51,235 bases of DNA from Oscillospiraceae bacterium (GTDB taxonomy: Bacteria; Bacillota; Clostridia; Oscillospirales; Acutalibacteraceae): positions 1-51,235 of the forward strand of contig JAITOD010000035.1 of the NCBI GenBank assembly GCA_031290105.1. Direction: 5' to 3'. The translations under genes and the position numbers were made by a program. The notes under the pieces are model-generated. The model did no database searches. It had not been told where the DNA came from and saw only the letters and a list, made by a program, of their open reading frames with translations. Positions 45,230 through 51,235 of the stretch are shown here, piece after piece; positions within the stretch are counted from its first letter, which is position 1; every line of letters starts with the position of its first letter.

Positions 45230-45252
45230 TCGCAATAAGTCCCCTTTTGCGA
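45230..45252 (-). repeat. Right inverted repeat of the switch (IR-R)
   Basis: Exact reverse complement of 43481-43503 over 23 bp; identity stops on both sides (43480/45253 and 43504/45229 differ). Confidence 0.85.
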
Positions 45253-45258
45253 TTTTTT
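45231..45258 (+). terminator. Possible terminator formed by IR-R and its outer flank
   Basis: CGCAA (45231-45235) can pair with TTGCG (45247-45251), followed by A and six T. The T-run lies outside the repeat and exists only on the right side; the left flank reads AAAAAGG in the matching direction. The stem is only 5 bp, so strength is uncertain. Confidence 0.35.
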
Positions 45259-45835
45259 CTTGTGCTTTTTTTCTACATTTTTCGCGGGCGATTTTATTAA
45301 AAAATACAGTAATATCAGGGAGTTTACAGCTTCAATAACACCGTCTCGCTCATTGCGTTTGGTGATTATTGCTGACAAACCGAGCGGCTGCTTATGCGTC
45401 TGATATGCGCGACGTATGTTGTGATTTGCGACGAATAATTCAACGCAAAGGATTTGAGCAAAAGCCTTTCGAGGGCCTTTTTGCGGGCTGAAAAACACCT
45501 TGACATTGGATTGAATTCAAAACATTTTATGTGGAATTGAGCATGAACGGACAAATTACAAACATTTTATGCGCTGAAAAATCACAGCTTAATCCAAATC
45601 TTTTGACGCTGCTATCCAATCAATTGGTGTTCCGAAAAAAAGCGCACTTGGCTGTTCTGCTGCTTGCTTCTCGGGTTGCTTTTGCGGTCAAGGCACAATT
45701 TTCTGACTGATGGGTATCTTCCTCTGTAAACCCATATACGTCATCGGATATATAATAATTACCTATATGGACAAGTAGATAATTCTATTCGGATTTGCGA
45801 AAGGATAACCAAAAACTCCCTCCAATTTTTTGGGG
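45259..45835. other. Intergenic stretch without supported gene
   Basis: About 580 bp, AT-rich. A minus-strand ORF (45223-45498) has no ribosome-binding site and runs into the inverted repeat; I do not call it. AACATTTTATG occurs twice in direct orientation (45521-45531 and 45561-45571). A consensus TTGACA at 45500-45505 has no good -10 partner. It may be the remnant of a mobile element. Confidence 0.4.
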
Positions 45836-45864
45836 TTGACAAAGTCGTATAGATAGTATATAAT
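45836..45864 (+). promoter_or_regulatory. Promoter of the perR-like-rubrerythrin operon
   Basis: TTGACA (45836-45841), 17-bp spacer, TATAAT (45859-45864): a full consensus. The operator follows within 3 bp. Confidence 0.8.
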
Positions 45865-45866
45865 AA

Positions 45867-45881
45867 CAATAATGATTATTG
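45867..45881 (+). promoter_or_regulatory. 7-1-7 Fur/PerR-type operator
   Basis: Perfect inverted repeat CAATAAT-G-ATTATTG, sharing ATAAT-N-ATTAT with the Bacillus Per and Fur boxes. It covers the expected transcription start, a position suited to repression of its own operon. Confidence 0.7.
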
Positions 45882-45895
45882 ATAGCGGTGAAGAA

Positions 45896-46297
45896 ATGGA
45901 ACAAAAACGGCACAGCAAAAAGCGCACGGCAATTTATGAACTGCTCAGCAGCACAAAATCCCACCCCACGGCAGAATGGATTTATTGGCAGCTCAAGCCG
46001 CAGTATCCCTCGCTCAGCCTGGGCACGGTCTATAGCAACCTTGCGGTGTTTCAATCGGCGGGAAAAATAATCAGCGTGGGGGTTGTTGGGGGCAAGGAAC
46101 GCTTCGATGCCGATACCTCAGCACACGCGCACTTTGTATGCCGGTGCTGCAATGCGGTGATTGATGTGGCGGATGCGTCGGCTCCGATCGTCCCGCTGCC
46201 CGGCAAAGCGGAGAGCAGTAATGTTTGCTATTTTGGCGTCTGCGAGGATTGCCTAAAGATAGAAAAATCACAATCAACAAAGGAGAAATCATCATGA
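45896..46297 (+). CDS. perR: Fur-family transcriptional regulator, PerR-like
   Basis: A metal-dependent repressor of 133 residues. The N-terminal winged helix ([24 protein letters not shown] in parts, [12 protein letters not shown]) precedes the dimerisation domain with the metal-site stretch [15 protein letters not shown] and a second CEDC pair that together bind structural zinc. Family members sense iron, zinc or peroxide; PerR is favoured because rubrerythrin is coupled directly downstream and a Per-like box covers the promoter. The ATG at 45896 is preferred to 45872, which lies inside the operator. The stop overlaps the next gene (ATGA). Confidence 0.8.
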   Translation: MEQKRHSKKRTAIYELLSSTKSHPTAEWIYWQLKPQYPSLSLGTVYSNLAVFQSAGKIISVGVVGGKERFDADTSAHAHFVCRCCNAVIDVADASAPIVPLPGKAESSNVCYFGVCEDCLKIEKSQSTKEKSS

Positions 46298-46836
46298 AAA
46301 AGTACGTTTGCGCCATTTGCGGCTATGTCCACGAGGGTCCCGAGGCACCGGATAAATGCCCGCAGTGCGGCGCGCCTAAGGCGAAATTCACGGAGCAAAG
46401 CGGTGAGCGCGTATGGGCGGCGGAGCACGTTGTTGGCGTTGCGCAGGGTGCGCCGGAGGAGATACTTGAGGGTCTGCGCATGAACTTCACGGGCGAATGC
46501 ACCGAGGTGGGGATGTACCTGGCGATGGCGCGGGTCGCCCACAGAGAGGGCTATCCGGAAATTGGGCTTTATTGGGAAAAAGCTGCCTATGAGGAAGCGG
46601 AGCACGCCGCCAAGTTTGCGGAGTTGCTGGGCGAAGTCGTGACGGACAGCACGAAGAAAAATCTCCAACTGCGCATTGACGCCGAAAACGGCGCGACCAT
46701 GGGCAAGTTTGAGATCGCAAAGCGCGCAAAGCAGTTGGATCTGGACGCAATCCACGACACCGTGCACGAGATGGCTCGTGACGAAGCTCGCCACGGTCGG
46801 GCATTTGAGGGGCTGCTGGCGCGGTATTTCGGCTAA
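46294..46836 (+). CDS. Reverse rubrerythrin (rubredoxin domain first)
   Basis: A cytosolic NADH-linked peroxidase component of 180 residues found in strict anaerobes. An N-terminal rubredoxin-like domain with C6xxC9 and a second CPQCG pair is followed by a ferritin-like diiron domain with [19 protein letters not shown] and [13 protein letters not shown]. The order is the reverse of classical rubrerythrin and is typical of clostridial revRbr, which scavenges hydrogen peroxide and oxygen. The ATG at 46294 follows AAAGGAG and overlaps the stop of the regulator gene. Confidence 0.92.
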   Translation: MKKYVCAICGYVHEGPEAPDKCPQCGAPKAKFTEQSGERVWAAEHVVGVAQGAPEEILEGLRMNFTGECTEVGMYLAMARVAHREGYPEIGLYWEKAAYEEAEHAAKFAELLGEVVTDSTKKNLQLRIDAENGATMGKFEIAKRAKQLDLDAIHDTVHEMARDEARHGRAFEGLLARYFG

Positions 46837-46924
46837 GCACCGCGCGGAAAACAATGGGCATGGCTTGCGAGAGCGGGCTTTGCCCTTTCTGCTTTTTTGA
46901 GTCTTGCTGCAGAAAGCGGATATG

Positions 46925-46952
46925 ACCTTTAGCTATAGCTCTAGCTAAAGGT
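46925..46952. other. Hairpin after rubrerythrin
   Basis: A perfect 11-bp stem, 46925-46935 with 46942-46952, 6-base loop, 88 bp after the stop codon. No T-run follows immediately; it runs into a pair of direct repeats. Confidence 0.5.
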
Positions 46953-46988
46953 TAACCTAACGGTTTAGGGAGCGGTTAACCTAACGGT
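46950..46988. repeat. Two direct repeats containing a GGTTAACC palindrome
   Basis: GGTTAACCTAACGGT occurs at 46950-46964 and 46974-46988, 24 bp start to start, each followed by T-A-rich bases. The spacing, about two helical turns, suggests paired protein binding. Function unknown. Confidence 0.7.
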
Positions 46989-47089
46989 ATATTTTATAAC
47001 AAAAAAACAAACGAACACGGCATTTCTCCGCACCCGCTTGTTTTCCAGACACACCGCCCTTGCCTAGCCGGCGTATTTTTCGCCCTTCC

Positions 47090-47554
47090 TCAATATAAAT
47101 CTGCCATACGCTTTTGTGTGTTGTCCTCAACAACAATTGCATCAGGATAAACGCTCAAAAAGGTTCGCTCAATGTAGGAAATCAGCTTGTAAATGCCTAT
47201 ATTGCATCCTGCATTATCAAACCAGTTTAGAACTTGAAAAAACAATTCAGTATGAGTATCATTATTAAAGACCATGGCACATTCCCATTGAACGATACCG
47301 CTCCAAGCTACATTTTGGAATCGCATTCCTGTCTGTTGAGGGTCAACTTGCATTTTAAGTTGAGAAGTTTTGTGCTTATTTTGCTCGCAATACTCCTGCA
47401 ACGCAGATAAAACCAAATCAAGACTGATTGGCTGAGAAAACCTAAATACCACAGGAGACTTCATCCATTTTCGGGGGCGGTCTCTGCCCTCTCCCGTCTT
47501 TTTCATCTTTGAAATGCTTGCTGATTGTGCGATTATATCAATCCAACCTGCCAT
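47090..47554 (-). CDS. Hypothetical protein
   Basis: A protein of 154 residues that I do not recognise. No signal peptide or membrane helix is seen; alternating strands and helices (VVFRFSQPISLDLVLSALQEY in parts; RFQNVAWSGIVQWECAMVF) suggest a compact globular domain. Codon use is AT-richer than its neighbours, which suggests recent acquisition. The ATG at 47554 has GGAGGG 13 bp upstream, a rather long spacing. It lies alone between rubrerythrin and the second V-ATPase set. Confidence 0.6.
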   Translation of the reverse strand: MAGWIDIIAQSASISKMKKTGEGRDRPRKWMKSPVVFRFSQPISLDLVLSALQEYCEQNKHKTSQLKMQVDPQQTGMRFQNVAWSGIVQWECAMVFNNDTHTELFFQVLNWFDNAGCNIGIYKLISYIERTFLSVYPDAIVVEDNTQKRMADLY

Positions 47555-47729
47555 AGCTAAGTTTGCTCCCTCCTATTTTTCTCAAAAAAGTACACCTTGT
47601 GAGACTAAACCATTGCGTTATGCGCTGTTCCACAAGTCCATTTATTAAAAAACGCGCCCGTGTCGCATTGATTTTTAACAAGGATATAATAACACAAAAT
47701 TCCCCCCGTATTTCCATATTGGAAAAATA

Positions 47730-47749
47730 GGAAAGTTTTCCGGCAAATT
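47730..47749 (-). terminator. Possible weak terminator of the V-ATPase operon
   Basis: Minus-strand palindrome GGAAAACTTTCC (47741-47730) followed by TATTTTTCC (47729-47721); a second TTTCC/GGAAA pair lies at 47711-47725. Both stems are AT-rich and short. Confidence 0.3.
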
Positions 47750-47803
47750 GCGTGGAAATGTATCACAACGTTTTAATATCTGCCGCACCAAAGCACTTCC
47801 GCG

Positions 47804-48454
47804 CTAGTCATAATGGTGCACTTCCTTGAGCATCATGTCCTTGACCTTCATCAGCCGGGTGGTGGTGCTGCGCTCGTTTTCGTCCAGCTTCATTGCGATG
47901 TAGCGTATGGTTTCCTCGTATCCCGGAATCATCACGTGCTCCAGCGCATTGACGCGGCGGCGCGTTTTCTCTATCTCCGCCGCCATCAGCTGGCAGGATT
48001 TCTCCACCTCGGCAAGGCGCAGCAGATCCGGCATCAGCCCCGCCATATCCGCGATAGCCGTGTCCAAATCCGCCGCGGTAAAGGCTAAGCCATAGGAATA
48101 GATATCGTTATCATCAGCGGTCTTGAGCGTTGGCGAAAACACGGGAATCCGCACGCTCATCACGTTTTTTTCGGCTACCTCAAGGTGCATTTCCTGCATA
48201 TTGAGCATCAGCGCAACGTCCAGCTCCTTGTCGCTCATCTCGGAGCGTGCCAGCGCCATGTGGCGGTTGACCCGGTGCATGGCAGCCTCAACCTTAGCGC
48301 GCAGCGCCTTGTTTTCCCGCACTAGTGAAAGAAAAATGCGCATCAACTCGTCCCGCTTGTCTTTAAGCAGGTGGTGACCGCGGCGGGCGGTCGTCAGCTT
48401 GCGCTTCAGGTTGGTCAGCTCCATGCGCGTTGGGTTGACGTTGATTACGGCCAT
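47804..48454 (-). CDS. ntpD: V/A-type ATPase subunit D (central stalk)
   Basis: A coiled-coil rotor-shaft subunit of 216 residues. The opening VNPTRMELTNLKRKLTTARRGHHLLKDKRDEL (in parts) is the family hallmark, and the C-terminal helix with RRVNALEHVMIPGYEETIRYI completes the hairpin. The ATG at 48454 follows GGGAG with 5-6 bp spacing; the ORF extends 6 codons upstream without a site. It is the last gene of a standard A-B-D order. The A/B pair at 3.6-6.8 kb has no D gene of its own. Confidence 0.93.
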   Translation of the reverse strand: MAVINVNPTRMELTNLKRKLTTARRGHHLLKDKRDELMRIFLSLVRENKALRAKVEAAMHRVNRHMALARSEMSDKELDVALMLNMQEMHLEVAEKNVMSVRIPVFSPTLKTADDNDIYSYGLAFTAADLDTAIADMAGLMPDLLRLAEVEKSCQLMAAEIEKTRRRVNALEHVMIPGYEETIRYIAMKLDENERSTTTRLMKVKDMMLKEVHHYD

Positions 48455-48493
48455 TTTTCTCCCTCTCAGCATTAACTCAGCAGGCTATTATTG

Positions 48494-49867
48494 TTAATTG
48501 CTTGCGTAGTATTTGTCTAATAGTTCGTCACTGATGCGCTTGAGTTCGCTGCGTGGCAAAATGCGCAGGAGCTTCCAGCCCAAATCCAGCGTTTCCTCAA
48601 TGCTGCGGTTGCTTGTGTTGCCCTGATTGACGTATTCCTGCTCGAACGCGTCGGCAAATTTGGCGTAGAGTTTATCCATCGGGGTCAGCGCCGCCTCGCC
48701 CAAAATGACCATCAGCTCCTTGGCGTCCTTGCCGCGGGCATATGCCGAAAACAGCTGGTTCATCGTTCCGGAGTGATCCTCACGGGTTTTGCCTTTGCCA
48801 ATGCCCTTGTCCTTTAGGCGTGAGAGCGAGGGCAGCACGTCAATCGGCGGAGCGATTCCCCGGCGGGAGAGTGCGCGGTCCAGGATGATCTGCCCCTCGG
48901 TGATGTAGCCGGTCAGGTCGGGGATCGGGTGAGTTTTGTCGTCCTCCGGCATGGAGAGAATGGGGATCATGGTTATGCTGCCTTTTTTGCCGATTTGCCG
49001 CCCGGCACGCTCATATATTGAGGCGAAGTCCGTATATAAATAGCCCGGATATCCGCGCCGCCCGGGCACCTCTTTGCGTGCGGCGGAAACTTCACGCAGC
49101 GCATCGGCGTAGTTGGTGATGTCCGTCAAAATAACAAGCACGTGCATATCGCGCTCAAATGCAAGGTATTCGGCGGCGGTCAGCGCCATTTTGGGTGTGG
49201 CAATGCGCTCAATTGCCGGGTCGCCCGCAAGGTTGAGGAAAACCACCGCGCGGTCAAGTGCGCCGCTCTCGCGGAAGCTCTCAACAAAATAGTCCGCTTC
49301 CTCAAAGGTGATGCCCATGGCGGCAAAAACCACCGCAAAGTTTTCGTCCGTGCCGCGCACTTTTGCCTGCCGTGCAATTTGTGCCGCCAGTTGTGCATGT
49401 GGCAGACCGGACGCGGAGAATATGGGCAGTTTTTGTCCGCGAACAAGGGTGTTCAGCCCGTCGATTGCGGAAATGCCGGTTTGGATGAACTCCTGCGGAA
49501 AGTTGCGTGCGGCAGGATTCATGGGGGTGCCGTTCACGTCAAGGCGCTTTTCGGGTATCAGCTCCGGGCCGCCGTCAATCACGCGCCCAAGCCCGTCAAA
49601 CACGCGCCCGAGCATATCGGCAGAGACGCCAAGCTCCATCTGCCGCCCCAAAAAGCGCACCTTGCTCCCCGCCAGATTAATTCCGGCAGAGGACTCGAAC
49701 AACTGCACCAGCGCGTTGCTGCCGTCAAGCTCCAACACACGGCAGCGGCGTTTTTCTCCGCTCTCAAGCTCAATTTCGCCCAATTCATTGAACGCAACTC
49801 CGGATACCTCACGCACAAGCATAAGCGGTCCGGAAACTTCCTGTATTGTTCTGTATTCTTTAGGCAT
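48494..49867 (-). CDS. ntpB: V/A-type ATPase subunit B, second copy
   Basis: Regulatory nucleotide-binding subunit of 457 residues. [83 protein letters not shown] (in parts) and [12 protein letters not shown] match the family. It is clearly diverged from the B subunit at 5.4-6.8 kb, so the two belong to separate lineages. It starts 2 bp after the A stop codon. Confidence 0.94.
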   Translation of the reverse strand: MPKEYRTIQEVSGPLMLVREVSGVAFNELGEIELESGEKRRCRVLELDGSNALVQLFESSAGINLAGSKVRFLGRQMELGVSADMLGRVFDGLGRVIDGGPELIPEKRLDVNGTPMNPAARNFPQEFIQTGISAIDGLNTLVRGQKLPIFSASGLPHAQLAAQIARQAKVRGTDENFAVVFAAMGITFEEADYFVESFRESGALDRAVVFLNLAGDPAIERIATPKMALTAAEYLAFERDMHVLVILTDITNYADALREVSAARKEVPGRRGYPGYLYTDFASIYERAGRQIGKKGSITMIPILSMPEDDKTHPIPDLTGYITEGQIILDRALSRRGIAPPIDVLPSLSRLKDKGIGKGKTREDHSGTMNQLFSAYARGKDAKELMVILGEAALTPMDKLYAKFADAFEQEYVNQGNTSNRSIEETLDLGWKLLRILPRSELKRISDELLDKYYASN

Positions 49868-49869
49868 AA

Positions 49870-51235
49870 TTAATCCTCTCCGTCCTTTGCGTCCTGAATC
49901 AGCCCGCCAAGCTCGTTGCTCAGCTGGCGCAGCACCGTTTCGTATTCCGCGCCCACGGCTTCCTCGCGCACGTATTTAAAGCGTCCGATGGCTTCGCGCA
50001 CAGGCATGACGGCAATAGCCTCAATATCGGCGCCTTGGTTCAGCGCGTCCAGCGATAGCTCATAGAACGCCGTCACCAGTTTGATCATCCAGTATTGCTT
50101 GTTCAGCGATGTGTAGGTATCCACCTCGTGGAACGCCAGCTGGTGCAGAAAGTCCTCACGGATTGAGCGCGCCGCTTCCATCTTCAGCCTATCCGGCGGA
50201 CTGAGCGCGTCCATGCCAACCAGGCGGACGATCTCGTCCAGCGCCGCTTCATCCGAGAGTAAGCCCATCAGCTGCCCGCGCAGTTCCGTCCAGTCCGGCG
50301 CAACGTTATCGTTGAACCAGCCGCCAAGGGTATCGGCATACAGCGAATAGCTGGTCAGCCAGTTTATTGCGGGGAAATGGCGCTTATAAGCCAACTGCGC
50401 GTCCAGCCCCCAAAAGACCTTAACAATCCGCAGCGTCGCCTGGGACACCGGCTCCGATATATCACCGCCCGGCGGCGAGACCGCTCCAATCACCGAAAGC
50501 GCTCCCTCGCGCCCCTCGCTGCCTTGAGTGATAACCTTGCCCGCCCGCTCATAAAACTGCGCCAGACGGCTGCCTAAATATGCGGGGTAGCCCTCCTCGC
50601 CGGGCATTTCCTCCAGCCGCCCGGACATCTCACGCAGAGCCTCCGCCCAGCGGGACGTGGAGTCCGCCATAAGCGCCACGGAATACCCCATGTCACGGAA
50701 ATATTCTGCAATGGTGATTCCCGTGTAGATTGAAGCTTCACGCGCCGCCACAGGCATCTCGGACGTGTTGGCGATCAGCACCGTGCGCTCCATTAGCGAT
50801 TTGCCCGTGTTGGGGTCAATCAGCTCCGGGAACTCGTTGAGAACGTCCGTCATTTCGTTGCCGCGCTCGCCGCAGCCAATGTAGACCACTATATCCGTCT
50901 GCGCCCACTTTGCCAGCTGGTGCTGCGTGACTGTTTTGCCGCTGCCGAACGGACCCGGGATTGCCGCCACGCCCCCTTTTGCCAGCGGAAAGAGGGTATC
51001 CACCACGCGCTGCCCTGTGACAAGCGGCATGTTGGGCGGCAGTTTTTTGGCGTATGGACGACCCTTGCGCACAGGCCAGCGCTGCATCAGTGTGAGCGTT
51101 TGCGTTCCGCCAAATGAATCCTCCAGCGCGGCGATTGCGTCCGTGACGGTGTATGAACCCGGGGCGGCAATAGTCTTCACCATGCCGGAAATCCCCGGCG
51201 GCACCAGGATTTTGTGCAGGACGACGTCGGTTTCG
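49870..51235 (-). CDS. ntpA: V/A-type ATPase catalytic subunit A, second copy, partial
   Basis: The reading frame is open to the window edge, so the N-terminus (about 135 residues by comparison with the other copy) is missing. The visible part starts in the bulge domain ([15 protein letters not shown]) and includes Walker [23 protein letters not shown], the [21 protein letters not shown] block and the C-terminal helical domain. Followed by B and D, it is part of a conventional V-ATPase operon that continues outside the window. Confidence 0.93.
   Translation of the reverse strand, partial: ETDVVLHKILVPPGISGMVKTIAAPGSYTVTDAIAALEDSFGGTQTLTLMQRWPVRKGRPYAKKLPPNMPLVTGQRVVDTLFPLAKGGVAAIPGPFGSGKTVTQHQLAKWAQTDIVVYIGCGERGNEMTDVLNEFPELIDPNTGKSLMERTVLIANTSEMPVAAREASIYTGITIAEYFRDMGYSVALMADSTSRWAEALREMSGRLEEMPGEEGYPAYLGSRLAQFYERAGKVITQGSEGREGALSVIGAVSPPGGDISEPVSQATLRIVKVFWGLDAQLAYKRHFPAINWLTSYSLYADTLGGWFNDNVAPDWTELRGQLMGLLSDEAALDEIVRLVGMDALSPPDRLKMEAARSIREDFLHQLAFHEVDTYTSLNKQYWMIKLVTAFYELSLDALNQGADIEAIAVMPVREAIGRFKYVREEAVGAEYETVLRQLSNELGGLIQDAKDGED

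Larger units (their letters stand above)
43481..45252. mobile_element. Probable invertible segment encoding its own tyrosine recombinase
   Basis: A perfect 23-bp inverted repeat bounds 1.77 kb that holds one recombinase gene, two terminators after it, and an outward-facing promoter next to the right repeat. Inversion would turn this promoter toward the sipW-like gene, whose start lies 107 bp beyond the left repeat. Direct repeats, expected for an integrated element, were not found. The repeats, promoter and terminators are seen; inversion itself is inference. Confidence 0.65.

Noticed and set aside
43481..45252. Integrated mobile element with attL and attR
   Set aside because: The flanking repeats are inverted, not direct, and no cargo besides the recombinase lies between them.
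45223..45498. Minus-strand ORF of 91 codons next to the right inverted repeat
   Set aside because: No ribosome-binding site, GTG start, Lys-rich AT-driven composition, and it ends inside the repeat; a chance frame or remnant is more likely.
1..51235. CRISPR arrays, tRNA or rRNA genes
   Set aside because: Looked for regularly spaced repeats and conserved tRNA arm sequences by eye; none was recognised, though a tRNA scan could still find one I missed.

Overview
The window reads as chromosomal DNA of a spore-forming, low-oxygen Firmicute of class Clostridia, probably near Oscillospiraceae/Ruminococcaceae. The support is a PolC-type replicative polymerase, the spore protein YtfJ, V-type ATPases, a rubredoxin-first rubrerythrin next to a PerR-like regulator, a small DUF6514-type protein, and many strong Shine-Dalgarno sites with overlapping start/stop codons. 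No tRNA, rRNA or CRISPR array was recognised. Base composition is moderately GC-rich, with AT-rich patches at about 23.4-24.3, 44.8-45.9 and 47.1-47.8 kb.

Left part (1-13.2 kb): the start of ispE (cut by the edge) and a PHP phosphatase on the minus strand; a collagen-like/beta-propeller surface protein; a V-ATPase A and B pair without any other ATPase subunit, followed directly by hemW; an M23/LysM/G5 envelope peptidase; and a MalT-like LuxR regulator divergent from a small conserved protein.

Centre (13.2-27.4 kb, minus strand): the housekeeping run pyrH, frr, uppS, cdsA, dxr, rseP, ispG, polC, headed by a VWA/solute-binding protein. It links nucleotide supply, ribosome recycling, isoprenoid and undecaprenyl supply, phospholipid synthesis and replication. 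A HicAB toxin-antitoxin pair and a leucine-rich-repeat exported protein are inserted between pyrH and frr. PolC lacks its usual internal proofreading exonuclease.

Right-centre (27.6-37.3 kb, plus strand): greA, lysS, a two-gene polysaccharide/teichoic-acid ABC exporter, a GH3 beta-glucosidase, ytfJ, a D,D-carboxypeptidase, a YhaM-type nuclease and prmA.

Accessory region (37.4-45.3 kb, minus strand): the most interesting part. A SipW-like signal peptidase, a large SipW-cognate exported protein, a Cna-B cell-wall protein with a sortase-type C-terminus, a zinc-ribbon/HTH protein and a frameshifted recombinase-like fragment form one co-directional set. Upstream lies a tyrosine recombinase gene enclosed by a perfect 23-bp inverted repeat (43481-43503 and 45230-45252). 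Inside the repeat, pointing outward at the far end, is a near-consensus promoter (TTGACT, 17 bp, TAGAAT; 45158-45186). Inverting the segment would aim this promoter at the surface-protein genes; in the orientation given, two terminators separate recombinase transcription from them. I infer a self-contained phase-variation switch that is OFF here.

Right end (45.8-51.2 kb): a PerR-like regulator with its own 7-1-7 operator, rubrerythrin, an unknown protein, and a second, conventional V-ATPase set (D, B and partial A).
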